Shown piece after piece: positions 1 through 5,408 of a stretch of 5,408 nt of DNA. Both the position numbers and the translations under genes were made by a program. Below the pieces are notes generated by a model. It did not search any database, was not told the origin of the DNA, and was given only the letters and a program-made list of their open reading frames with translations. The DNA lies in assembly GCA_012511925.1 (NCBI GenBank), contig JAAZFD010000039.1, positions 1-5,408 on the forward strand, in the 5' to 3' direction. Within the stretch, counting starts at the first letter, position 1. Each line of letters begins with the position of its first letter. Source of the DNA: Clostridiales bacterium. Lineage in GTDB: Bacteria; Bacillota; Clostridia; Christensenellales; CAG-138.

Positions 1-233
1 GTTGGCTTTCTGCCTGCCTTGTATGCGGAATATTCATTATGCCTGAATGTAGGCCCATGCATATCGAATGCCACAACAATATGAGAGGGCTTGTACTCAA
101 TTAACTTAAAAAGCATCGAAATAAAGCCGAACATCGCACCAGTTGGCGTTCCTGTCTTTGTTCGCATATCGGGTAGTGCATGAAATGCCCTGTGCATCAA
201 GCTACTTCCATCTATTAAAATCATTCTATCCAT
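1..233 (-). CDS. polA: DNA polymerase I, N-terminal 5'-3' exonuclease domain (partial)
   Basis: This is the N-terminal part of a 5'-3' exonuclease, most likely DNA polymerase I, which removes RNA primers and fills gaps in replication and repair; the gene runs off the left edge. The reverse-strand reading gives MDRMILIDGSSLMHRAFHAL, then TGTPTGAMFGF, then VAFDMHGPTFRH and YKAGRKP. These match the start of the PolA/FEN-like domain: the IDG aspartate and the AFD aspartate are metal-binding residues, and FRH...YKAGRK is a family signature. The start at 233 is chosen because a weak GGA lies 6 nt upstream and the IDG motif then sits at residue 8, a common spacing. An in-frame ATG at 248 is the furthest possible start, because a stop codon lies two codons before it; ATG 224 is also possible. 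Only about 77 residues are visible, so a stand-alone exonuclease cannot be excluded. Confidence 0.88.
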   Translation of the reverse strand, partial: MDRMILIDGSSLMHRAFHALPDMRTKTGTPTGAMFGFISMLFKLIEYKPSHIVVAFDMHGPTFRHNEYSAYKAGRKP

Positions 234-283
234 AGCAGTTCCAGTCATAATTTATTTGTCTATCGAGAAAATAGTACAACTAC

Positions 284-312
284 ATATTAGATTGATTCGG
301 CTTTATTGTCAA
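284..312 (-). promoter_or_regulatory. Promoter for the leftward polA-like gene
   Basis: On the minus strand a perfect -35 box TTGACA (307-312) is followed after 17 nt by TAATAT (284-289), a 4 of 6 match to the -10 consensus. Transcription would start near 277, leaving a leader of about 44 nt to the ATG at 233. The -35 box and spacer length are ideal for the housekeeping sigma factor; the -10 box is mediocre. Its -35 box lies only 10 bp from that of the rightward promoter. Confidence 0.6.
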
Positions 313-326
313 GTAAAGCTACTTGA
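309..326. repeat. 7-bp inverted repeat between the divergent -35 boxes
   Basis: TCAAGTA (309-315) and TACTTGA (320-326) are perfect reverse complements separated by AAGC. The outer four bases of each arm are the TTGA of the two opposing -35 boxes, while the inner three bases of each arm (GTA/TAC) are symmetric beyond what the promoters require. This could be an operator controlling both promoters or a by-product of placing two -35 boxes back to back. Confidence 0.5.
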
Positions 327-350
327 ACACTTTCGCAAGCATGGTATAAT
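323..350 (+). promoter_or_regulatory. Promoter for the membrane-protein gene at 382
   Basis: TTGAAC (323-328) is followed after 16 nt by a perfect TATAAT (345-350). TG at 342-343, one base before the -10 box, makes it an extended -10 promoter. Transcription would start near 357, giving a leader of about 25 nt. This is a strong sigma-A-type match oriented towards the gene at 382. Confidence 0.72.
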
Positions 351-381
351 ATTAAGGTAAAAAAATATTTAGGAGAGAATA

Positions 382-996
382 ATGGATAATAAAAAAGAAC
401 CTAAGGGCAGATTTAAGTATTTTGCCGACTACCCTTTTCAAGATGTAAAAACTAAAAGCGGCAAGATAAAAAGCAGGAGGGTTTATGTTGGCGATTTTTT
501 CGGATACGAAATACCCAAGGAATTTGAAGGCAACGAAAAACAGTTCATGAACAAAATAAAGCTGTTCTATTCTATTATAATACTGCTTTCAGTTGGATTT
601 TTTGCCTTTGCGGGATTGATTAACCCAAGCACGCTTAATGTGTACTATGTTCTGCTGGGGTTCTTAGCCACGGCTATATGCTTGCTGTTAATACTTTTCA
701 CTTGTGGGGAATTTATTCTATTTACCCGAAATAACAGGTTTGAGCGCTCGTTTGCAGACTACCTTTCTAAGGGCTTGCGTACCAAAACTATAGCACTTAT
801 GGTAAGTTCTACTATATGTTTTGTAACAGCATCGATAAATATTTTAGTAAACTACTTCCAGCATGATATACAAAAAAAGCTGCTTGAGAACACGCTTTCG
901 GCGTTCGCAATGCTTGGAATCGCCTTGTTTGCGTGGTTTTTCTTGAAATTGCAGGACAGCCTTAATATAATTGTAATAAGCAAGAAAGAGTTATAA
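382..996 (+). CDS. Four-helix membrane protein of unknown function
   Basis: I do not recognise a family for this 204-residue protein. It has a hydrophilic, Lys/Arg- and aromatic-rich N-terminal region of about 58 residues with no signal peptide. Four hydrophobic segments follow at roughly 60-80, 85-108, 135-158 and 171-190. The loop between helices 2 and 3 (about 109-134) carries several Arg and Lys, and the tail ends in KKEL, so both termini and the middle loop should be cytoplasmic by the positive-inside rule. No catalytic motif is visible. The start is well supported: AGGAG at 371-375 lies 6 nt before the ATG and a strong promoter lies just upstream. Its use of ATA and AAT codons contrasts with the C-ending codons of the downstream oppA-like gene. 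A separate promoter precedes oppA, so the two are probably not obligately co-transcribed, and the neighbourhood gives no firm clue to function. Confidence 0.82.
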   Translation: MDNKKEPKGRFKYFADYPFQDVKTKSGKIKSRRVYVGDFFGYEIPKEFEGNEKQFMNKIKLFYSIIILLSVGFFAFAGLINPSTLNVYYVLLGFLATAICLLLILFTCGEFILFTRNNRFERSFADYLSKGLRTKTIALMVSSTICFVTASINILVNYFQHDIQKKLLENTLSAFAMLGIALFAWFFLKLQDSLNIIVISKKEL

Positions 997-1040
997 AGTA
1001 TATTAAATAACGCATAAAATCATTTTTTTGAATATAATTG

Positions 1041-1069
1041 TTGACAATATTCTTTTCATTTGTTATCAT
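1041..1069 (+). promoter_or_regulatory. Near-consensus promoter of the oppA-like operon
   Basis: A perfect -35 TTGACA (1041-1046) and a -10 TATCAT (1064-1069, 5 of 6) are separated by the ideal 17 nt, and TG at 1061-1062 provides an extended -10. Transcription is expected near 1076, giving a leader of about 55 nt. This is the best promoter match in the window and fits strong expression of the binding protein. A short ATTGT-TG-ACAAT symmetry (1037-1048) overlaps the -35 box and might be an operator half-site pair, but it is short and AT-rich. Confidence 0.8.
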
Positions 1070-1083
1070 AGGTTAAACCCTTA

Positions 1084-1106
1084 GCTTGCGTAGCTATACG
1101 CAAAGC
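1084..1106 (+). promoter_or_regulatory. Leader hairpin or operator-like palindrome upstream of oppA
   Basis: TTGCGTA (1086-1092) and TACGCAA (1097-1103) are perfect reverse complements around a GCTA loop. GC at 1084-1085 can extend the stem with GC at 1105-1106 across a single bulged A. It begins about 10 nt after the expected transcription start and ends about 10 nt before the ribosome binding site. As RNA it would form a 5' stabilising hairpin; as DNA it is an 18-bp dyad in the usual place for a repressor operator. The sequence alone does not decide between these. Confidence 0.6.
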
Positions 1107-1115
1107 AAAATAATT

Positions 1116-1121
1116 AGGAGG
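1116..1121 (+). promoter_or_regulatory. Consensus ribosome binding site fixing the oppA start
   Basis: A perfect AGGAGG ends 9 nt before the ATG at 1131. It establishes 1131 as the start rather than the in-frame TTG at 1086, which lies inside the leader hairpin and would put 15 charged and polar residues ahead of the lipoprotein signal. Confidence 0.9.
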
Positions 1122-1130
1122 AAAAACATA

Positions 1131-3515
1131 ATGAAGTCACAAAAACTCTTAAAAGTAGTAGCTTTTGGCTTGGCTATGGTTCTCTGCCTCGGTATCGTTG
1201 CAGCTTGCAAACCCGCAGAAGAAACCCCCACACCCACACCAGCTCCTACAGCGCGTCCTGTTAACAACACTCCCTTGGTAGTTGCTTATCAGGAATTCTC
1301 ACAGAAGTTTAGCCCCTTCTTTGCGACAACTGGTTACGATCAGGACGTAGCAGGCATGACACAGCTTAGTCTTATGACTATTGACCGTGCAGGCGCTATC
1401 GTTTACAACGCAATCGAGGGCGAAACAAGGTCTTACAATGGAAACGACTATTTCTATAGCGGCATTGCAGACATCGAGGTAGAAACATTAGAAACAACAA
1501 CTGTTTACACGCTAAAAATGCGTGATGACATCAAGTTCTCTGATGGCACACCCGCTTCAATCGACGACGTTATCTTCTACTACTATGTAGTTCTTGACCC
1601 TGCTTACACAGGTGCAACAACACTTAGCTCACATAACATCGTAGGTTACGAGAACTATCGTTACAACAGCTCAAAAGCTGAAGAAATCGATTATGTTCCA
1701 ATTCTTGCTGACATCGACAACAACGAAGCTCTTCAAACATGGGTTGCCGAAAACGTAATTAAACCCACTCTTGATGAAGAACTCGTATGGGCAGAAAGTC
1801 TTTACACCAACGAAAAGTATTTGGCTAACGCTACATACGCAGCATACTTTGAGCAATATCCTGATAGAAAAGACCTTCTTTACAATGTATTCTATGGATT
1901 AGACAAAGATTATGATTCCACAAAGCACACTGAAGAAGAAGTAATGGCAAAGTTGTACGAAGAGTACGGCTATGATTACCAAGAAATGGGCAACGGCTAT
2001 GCAGGCGACCCCAACTACTTTGTAGACCAAGCTATGATTGACGCTATCTATGAAATCGCTCTTGCAGCAGCAGAAGGCGCAGCAGCAGTTCCCAACATCG
2101 CTGGTATCAAGAAGATTGACCAATACACAGTAGAAGTTACAACTAACGGCTACTCTGCAAACTCAATCTACCAGATTGGTGCTGCAACTCTTGCTCCTCT
2201 ACACTACTATGGCGACAAGGAACTCTACGACTATGAAAACAACAAGTTTGGTTTCAAAAATCGTGAACCCGACGCTATGGATTTAATCGAAACTCACACC
2301 ACACAACCTTTGGGCGCTGGTGCATACAAGTTCGAAAAATTCGAGAACAAGATTGTTTACTTCAAGGCTAACGAGAACTATTGGAAGGACACACCCATAA
2401 TCCAGAACATCCAATTTAAAGAAACCACATCAACTGATATGGTTGCTGCTGTAGGCACAGGTGATGCAGACGTAGCAAGCGAAGTTACAGGCTCAAAGGA
2501 AAGATTCACAGAAATCGCTTCCTATAACAAAGATACTAACGCAGAAAGCGGCGATACAATTACCAGCTCACTCGTTTGGAACTTAGGTTATGGCTACATT
2601 GGTATCAATGCTGGTACTGTTAATGTAGGCGGTTCACGCGATTCTGAAGCTTCCAAGAACCTCAGAAAAGGCTTGGCAACAATCTTGGCAGTATATAGAG
2701 ACGTTGTTATTGACTCTTACTACGGCACAGCTGCAACAGTTATCGAGTACCCCATCAGCTCAACCTCATGGGCAGCTCCTCAGGTATCTGACGAAGGTTA
2801 CCGCCTTGCATACTCTGTTGACGTTGACGGAAAGGATATCTACACAGCTGACATGACAGCTACAGAAAAGTACGACGCAGCTAAAAACGCAGCAATCGGC
2901 TTCTTTAAGGCAGCTGGCTACACATTCGACGAAGCAACTGGTAAGTTCACCGCTGCTCCCGAAGGTGCAAAGCTTGAGTACGAAATCATTATCCCCGGAC
3001 AGGGCAAGGGCGACCACCCGAACTTCCAAGTTGCTTCAAACGCAGAAGCAGTTTTGGATTCAATCGGTATCAAACTTATCATCAACGACCCCGCTGATTC
3101 CAATGTACTTTGGAACAAGCTCGACGTTGGCGCACAGGAACTCTGGACAGCAGCTTGGGGCTCAACAATTGACCCCGATATGTACCAGGTTTACTACTCA
3201 ACAAACATCGCTAAGTCCCTTCCTGGTGCAGCTTCGAACTCATCTGGTTCGAACCACTATCAGATTATGGACAAAGAGTTGGATGATTTAATCATGGAGG
3301 CACGTAAGTCGGCTGACCAAACTTACAGAAAAACAACCTACAAAGCATGCTTAGACATCATCATGGATTGGGCAGTTGAGATTCCTTCATACCAGAGAAA
3401 GAACGTTATCATTTTCAGCACCAAGAGCGTTGACCTCGACACACTCACAAAGGACATCACAACCTACTGGGGTTGGATGGCTGAAATCGAAAACCTTCAG
3501 ATGACAGCTGGTTAA
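1131..3515 (+). CDS. ABC importer substrate-binding lipoprotein, family 5 (OppA type)
   Basis: This 794-residue protein is an extracytoplasmic solute-binding protein of the SBP_bac_5 (oligopeptide/dipeptide) family, delivering ligand to the permeases encoded downstream. Residues 1-25 form a lipoprotein signal peptide with Lys at 2, 5 and 8, a hydrophobic core and lipobox VAAC; Cys26 should be lipidated. A Thr/Pro-rich linker (about 30-43) tethers the folded part. Family signatures follow: LKMRDDIKFSDGTPASIDDV (128-147), PLGAGAYKFEKF and NENYW (393-418), LRKGL (511-515) and ELWTAAWGSTIDPDMY (670-685). Usual family members are about 500-600 residues. The surplus lies mainly between about 160 and 322, an acidic Tyr-rich stretch interrupting the first lobe before AGIKKIDQYTVEV resumes the family pattern. 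Codons end mostly in C for Asn, Tyr, Ile and Phe, suggesting high expression. Oligopeptide is the likely ligand by family, but this class also binds other solutes, so the substrate is not established. Confidence 0.93.
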   Translation: MKSQKLLKVVAFGLAMVLCLGIVAACKPAEETPTPTPAPTARPVNNTPLVVAYQEFSQKFSPFFATTGYDQDVAGMTQLSLMTIDRAGAIVYNAIEGETRSYNGNDYFYSGIADIEVETLETTTVYTLKMRDDIKFSDGTPASIDDVIFYYYVVLDPAYTGATTLSSHNIVGYENYRYNSSKAEEIDYVPILADIDNNEALQTWVAENVIKPTLDEELVWAESLYTNEKYLANATYAAYFEQYPDRKDLLYNVFYGLDKDYDSTKHTEEEVMAKLYEEYGYDYQEMGNGYAGDPNYFVDQAMIDAIYEIALAAAEGAAAVPNIAGIKKIDQYTVEVTTNGYSANSIYQIGAATLAPLHYYGDKELYDYENNKFGFKNREPDAMDLIETHTTQPLGAGAYKFEKFENKIVYFKANENYWKDTPIIQNIQFKETTSTDMVAAVGTGDADVASEVTGSKERFTEIASYNKDTNAESGDTITSSLVWNLGYGYIGINAGTVNVGGSRDSEASKNLRKGLATILAVYRDVVIDSYYGTAATVIEYPISSTSWAAPQVSDEGYRLAYSVDVDGKDIYTADMTATEKYDAAKNAAIGFFKAAGYTFDEATGKFTAAPEGAKLEYEIIIPGQGKGDHPNFQVASNAEAVLDSIGIKLIINDPADSNVLWNKLDVGAQELWTAAWGSTIDPDMYQVYYSTNIAKSLPGAASNSSGSNHYQIMDKELDDLIMEARKSADQTYRKTTYKACLDIIMDWAVEIPSYQRKNVIIFSTKSVDLDTLTKDITTYWGWMAEIENLQMTAG

Positions 3516-3540
3516 TCAGCAACTCCAATACGATTGTTAG

Positions 3541-3683
3541 TTAGGCAAAAGGCTTGAAAAATTAATAATCGGCGAGAGCCCACCGCTATTTATGGTGGTG
3601 GGCTCGACTATAAGCAAAACAAACCAAAGGCGTTTTTTAACAACGCAATGAAATATTACCGTGCAGGTAATTATTTTGCCTAA
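3541..3683 (+). repeat. Long-range 10-bp complementary pair enclosing the oppA-oppB intergenic region
   Basis: TTAGGCAAAA (3541-3550) is the exact reverse complement of TTTTGCCTAA (3674-3683). Paired in RNA, the two arms would close a domain containing the strong hairpin at 3576-3605 and a weaker GCGTT/AACGC stem (3630-3634 with 3642-3646). The right arm can instead pair locally with 3687-3692, so two exclusive folds near the oppB ribosome binding site are possible. I do not recognise a known riboswitch class. Confidence 0.45.
3576..3605 (+). promoter_or_regulatory. Strong intercistronic hairpin without U-tract
   Basis: GAGCCCACC (3576-3584) pairs perfectly with GGTGGGCTC (3597-3605). Inside it G-U, C-G, U-G and A-U pairs extend the stem to 13 bp around a UUUA loop. 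It begins 61 nt after the oppA stop codon and is followed by GACTATAAGC, not by a run of T, so it is not a standard intrinsic terminator on either strand. By analogy with other binding-protein operons, it probably protects the oppA message from 3' exonucleases or partially attenuates transcription, keeping the binding protein in excess over the permeases. Confidence 0.7.
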
Positions 3684-3692
3684 ATGAGGCAA
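3655..3692 (+). promoter_or_regulatory. Two small tandem hairpins ahead of the oppB ribosome binding site
   Basis: ATTACC (3655-3660) pairs with GGTAAT (3666-3671) around GTGCA, and TTGCCT (3676-3681) pairs with AGGCAA (3687-3692) around AAATG. The second stem ends two bases before the purine-rich ribosome binding site GGGAGAGGG (3694-3702). The stems are only 6 bp each, so their stability is modest, but their tandem position directly before the site could influence translation initiation of oppB. Confidence 0.4.
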
Positions 3693-3709
3693 CGGGAGAG
3701 GGTAAGTTT

Positions 3710-4696
3710 ATGAGCAAGTTTTTAATAAGAAGGTTTTTCCTTGCATTACTAATTTTCTTTATGGGCGTATTCGTAACATACAGCGTAATACGCATGATGC
3801 CTACATCGTATGTACAGCAAAAAGCAAGGGAAATGTCATCCGCACCTGGTAGTAAACCCTACGAGGAGTGGCTCGAACAATTAAATGAAAAGTATGGTTT
3901 GAACACCAACATTTTTGCAGGTTATGTAAAATGGATGGGTCAAGCCTTTAGGTTAGATTTCGGTGATTCGTGGAAGTTCACAATCCCCGTTACAGAGAAA
4001 TTCGGCGATGTAATTTGGTATTCCTTTGCATTGAACCTGTTGACACTATTCGTTGAGTTTGCAATAGGTATCCCGCTGGGAATACTCGCCGCACGCAAGC
4101 AATATTCAAAAACTGACTATGCAGTTACTGTTTTTGCGCTTGCATGTATTTCGTTGCCATCATTCTTTATGGCGATGATATTCAAATACATATTTGCGAT
4201 AAAACTGGGTTGGCTTCCACTGTACGGACTTTATGGCTCAACCTATGAAAGCCTAAGTTTATTAGGAAAGATTGGCGATATAGCACAGCACATGTTTTTA
4301 CCTATTATAACGCTAACGCTTTTAAGCATAGGTGGTATCATGAGGTACACACGTACAAACATGTTGGAAGTATTAAACTCTGACTATATTAGAACGGCAC
4401 GTGCCAAAGGTTTGCCTGAAAAGCGCGTTATCAACAAGCACGCTTTCAGAAACACACTTATTCCGTTGGTAACTTTGATGAGTAGCTTATTACCGAGCAT
4501 GTTCGGTGGCGCTATGATTACCGAAACAATGTACCAGATTCCTGGTATCGGTTATATCTCATACCAGGCGATTATCGCTGGTGATATTCCGTTTTCGATG
4601 TTCTACATGTCGTTTATTCTGATATTAACGCTTGTAAGCTTGATTTTTGCGGATATCATGTATGCAGTTGTTGACCCGCGTGTCAGAATAAATTAA
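3710..4696 (+). CDS. ABC transporter permease, OppB/DppB type
   Basis: This 328-residue protein is one of the two membrane subunits of the peptide-type importer whose binding protein is encoded upstream. Length and layout are normal for the OppB family. An N-terminal helix (about 9-30) is followed by an extracytoplasmic loop (31-101) containing the LDFGDSW motif (82-88). Five further helices lie at roughly 103-125, 137-160, 195-211, 250-272 and 297-319. The cytoplasmic EAA loop that docks on the ATPase is clear: DYIRTARAKGL (225-235) followed by HAFRNTLIP (244-252). ITETMYQIPGIG (270-281) and the C-terminal VVDPRVR (320-326) are family hallmarks. The usual PGDP after helix 1 is changed to PTSY (31-34). 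The start is supported by a GAGGGT-type ribosome binding site 6 nt upstream. I see no convincing promoter between oppA and this gene, so it probably depends on readthrough from the promoter at 1041. Confidence 0.94.
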   Translation: MSKFLIRRFFLALLIFFMGVFVTYSVIRMMPTSYVQQKAREMSSAPGSKPYEEWLEQLNEKYGLNTNIFAGYVKWMGQAFRLDFGDSWKFTIPVTEKFGDVIWYSFALNLLTLFVEFAIGIPLGILAARKQYSKTDYAVTVFALACISLPSFFMAMIFKYIFAIKLGWLPLYGLYGSTYESLSLLGKIGDIAQHMFLPIITLTLLSIGGIMRYTRTNMLEVLNSDYIRTARAKGLPEKRVINKHAFRNTLIPLVTLMSSLLPSMFGGAMITETMYQIPGIGYISYQAIIAGDIPFSMFYMSFILILTLVSLIFADIMYAVVDPRVRIN

Positions 4697-4710
4697 ATGG
4701 GGGTGATATC

Positions 4711-5408
4711 ATGAATAAGAATGAAAACAACACAGTTGAATTAGAAAAGAATCCTCAGCAAAACACTGACACATTAAGCGATGAAAGACGTGTTAAGGTC
4801 ATGTCGCCATCCATGCTTGTTTTCAAGCGCTTTATCCGAAACAAGCTTGCAGTAGTTGGCTTCATAATATTAGCAGTTATGTTCCTGTTCTCTTTCATAG
4901 GACCGTTATTCTCTCCTTATGGAGCAAGCACACGTTTCTATGGCTACGAAGAGATGCCAAAGGAATACGCAGAATACAAGGTAATAGGACTTGAGGATTG
5001 GAAGTCTATAATTCGTAGTGCTGACTATAAGTCCGCTGGACTCTACGCTACAGCACACATTAACAAGAAGGCTCCTTCCTTTACATACAAGGATAAAGCT
5101 GGTGATACACAAACATGCCACTTGACTTACTATGGTGATAGAGTTGTTGTTTTGTCATCGCAATTTGAATACGCAAAGTTCGTTGATGGAGAAGTAACAT
5201 TAACCGATGTAACAGGTGTTCTTCCCGAAGAACTCAATGCGCTTATAATTGCAGAGGCTGAGAGATTAGGCTCGGAAAAGCAAAAAGAAGGCACACTTGT
5301 TTACGATAATGTTACATACAAGCTGGTAAACGAGTGGAGCAGAATTCAATCGATTTACCACGTATATACCGATTCAGATGTTGGCGTGCTTTACAGGCTA
5401 TCGTACCA
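4711..5408 (+). CDS. ABC transporter permease, OppC/DppC type, with large extracytoplasmic insert (partial)
   Basis: The second permease subunit begins 14 nt after the oppB stop, so the two are translationally close and in one operon. A GGGGGTGAT site (4699-4707) ends 3 nt before the ATG and matches the 16S rRNA tail with one mismatch. The frame stays open for 232 codons to the window edge. Residues 1-30 are polar and cytoplasmic; MSPSMLVFKRFIRNKLAVVG (31-50) is the typical OppC N-terminal pattern leading into helix 1 (about 46-66), ending in GPLFSPYG. In ordinary OppC proteins the GTD-GRD motif and the next helix follow within about 50 residues. Here more than 160 hydrophilic residues follow with neither in sight, so an extra extracytoplasmic domain is inserted after helix 1. 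It looks mixed alpha/beta and has a single Cys at 136. The EAA loop is expected beyond the right edge, so the permease assignment rests on the N-terminus and gene order. Confidence 0.88.
   Translation, partial: MNKNENNTVELEKNPQQNTDTLSDERRVKVMSPSMLVFKRFIRNKLAVVGFIILAVMFLFSFIGPLFSPYGASTRFYGYEEMPKEYAEYKVIGLEDWKSIIRSADYKSAGLYATAHINKKAPSFTYKDKAGDTQTCHLTYYGDRVVVLSSQFEYAKFVDGEVTLTDVTGVLPEELNALIIAEAERLGSEKQKEGTLVYDNVTYKLVNEWSRIQSIYHVYTDSDVGVLYRLSY

Noticed and set aside
1006..1029. Possible terminator after the membrane-protein gene
   Set aside because: There is a seven-T run at 1023-1029, but no stable GC-containing hairpin precedes it.
1037..1048. ATTGT-TG-ACAAT symmetry over the oppA -35 box
   Set aside because: Only 5 bp per arm, AT-rich, and partly forced by the TTGACA box itself, so it is too weak to call an operator.
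1086..1130. In-frame TTG extension of the oppA reading frame by 15 codons
   Set aside because: It starts inside the leader hairpin and has no ribosome binding site. ATG 1131 has a perfect AGGAGG and begins a normal lipoprotein signal peptide.
1671..3118. Several minus-strand open frames opposite oppA
   Set aside because: They are Cys/Val/Phe-rich antisense shadows created by the strong codon bias of oppA, and none resembles a real protein.
2965..3291. 108-codon forward open frame inside oppA
   Set aside because: It lies wholly within the conserved oppA frame, has Ser/Thr/Gln-rich composition typical of a frame-shifted shadow, and shows no ribosome binding site.
3534..3568. Internal promoter for oppB
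   Set aside because: TTGTTA and TTGAAA occur at 3534 and 3554, but neither has an acceptable -10 box at 16-18 nt.
4906..5121. 71-codon minus-strand open frame opposite oppC
   Set aside because: It overlaps the continuous oppC frame and has the composition of an antisense shadow, with no supporting signals.

Overview
The window looks like chromosomal DNA of a moderately low-GC Gram-positive anaerobe, most likely a member of the Clostridia (Bacillota). The reasons are strong AGGAGG-type ribosome binding sites, sigma-A-like promoters with extended -10 boxes, a lipoprotein-type substrate-binding protein with a Thr/Pro linker behind its lipobox cysteine, and an opp-type gene order. I cannot place it more precisely. 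The longest stretch without a gene is about 194 bases.

Layout. Positions 1-233 on the minus strand hold the N-terminus of a 5'-3' exonuclease, very probably DNA polymerase I (polA), running off the left edge. Positions 234-381 hold two divergent promoters placed back to back, with a 7-bp inverted repeat joining their -35 boxes. Positions 382-996 encode a 204-residue four-helix membrane protein of unknown function. Positions 997-1130 carry a near-consensus promoter and a leader hairpin or palindrome. Positions 1131-3515 encode a large (794 aa) family 5 substrate-binding lipoprotein (OppA type). Positions 3516-3709 are a highly structured intergenic region with a strong hairpin, small hairpins and a long-range complementary pair. 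Positions 3710-4696 encode the OppB-type permease. Positions 4711-5408 encode the start of an OppC-type permease, open at the right edge.

How the genes work together. The last three genes are one ABC importer of the oligopeptide/dipeptide class. The lipoprotein captures the ligand outside the membrane, and OppB and OppC form the channel. The ATPases (OppD/OppF) are expected to the right of the window but are not visible. The oppA promoter and leader suggest strong initiation. The hairpin between oppA and oppB lacks a U-tract, which fits a binding protein made in excess over the permeases by mRNA stabilisation or partial attenuation.

The most notable points are large extra extracytoplasmic segments in both the binding protein (about 160 residues) and OppC (more than 150 residues before the usual core motifs), and the two structured non-coding stretches of the operon. 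I see no mobile element, CRISPR array, RNA gene or clearly new defence or biosynthetic system. The window is mainly an ordinary transporter locus with some unusual details.
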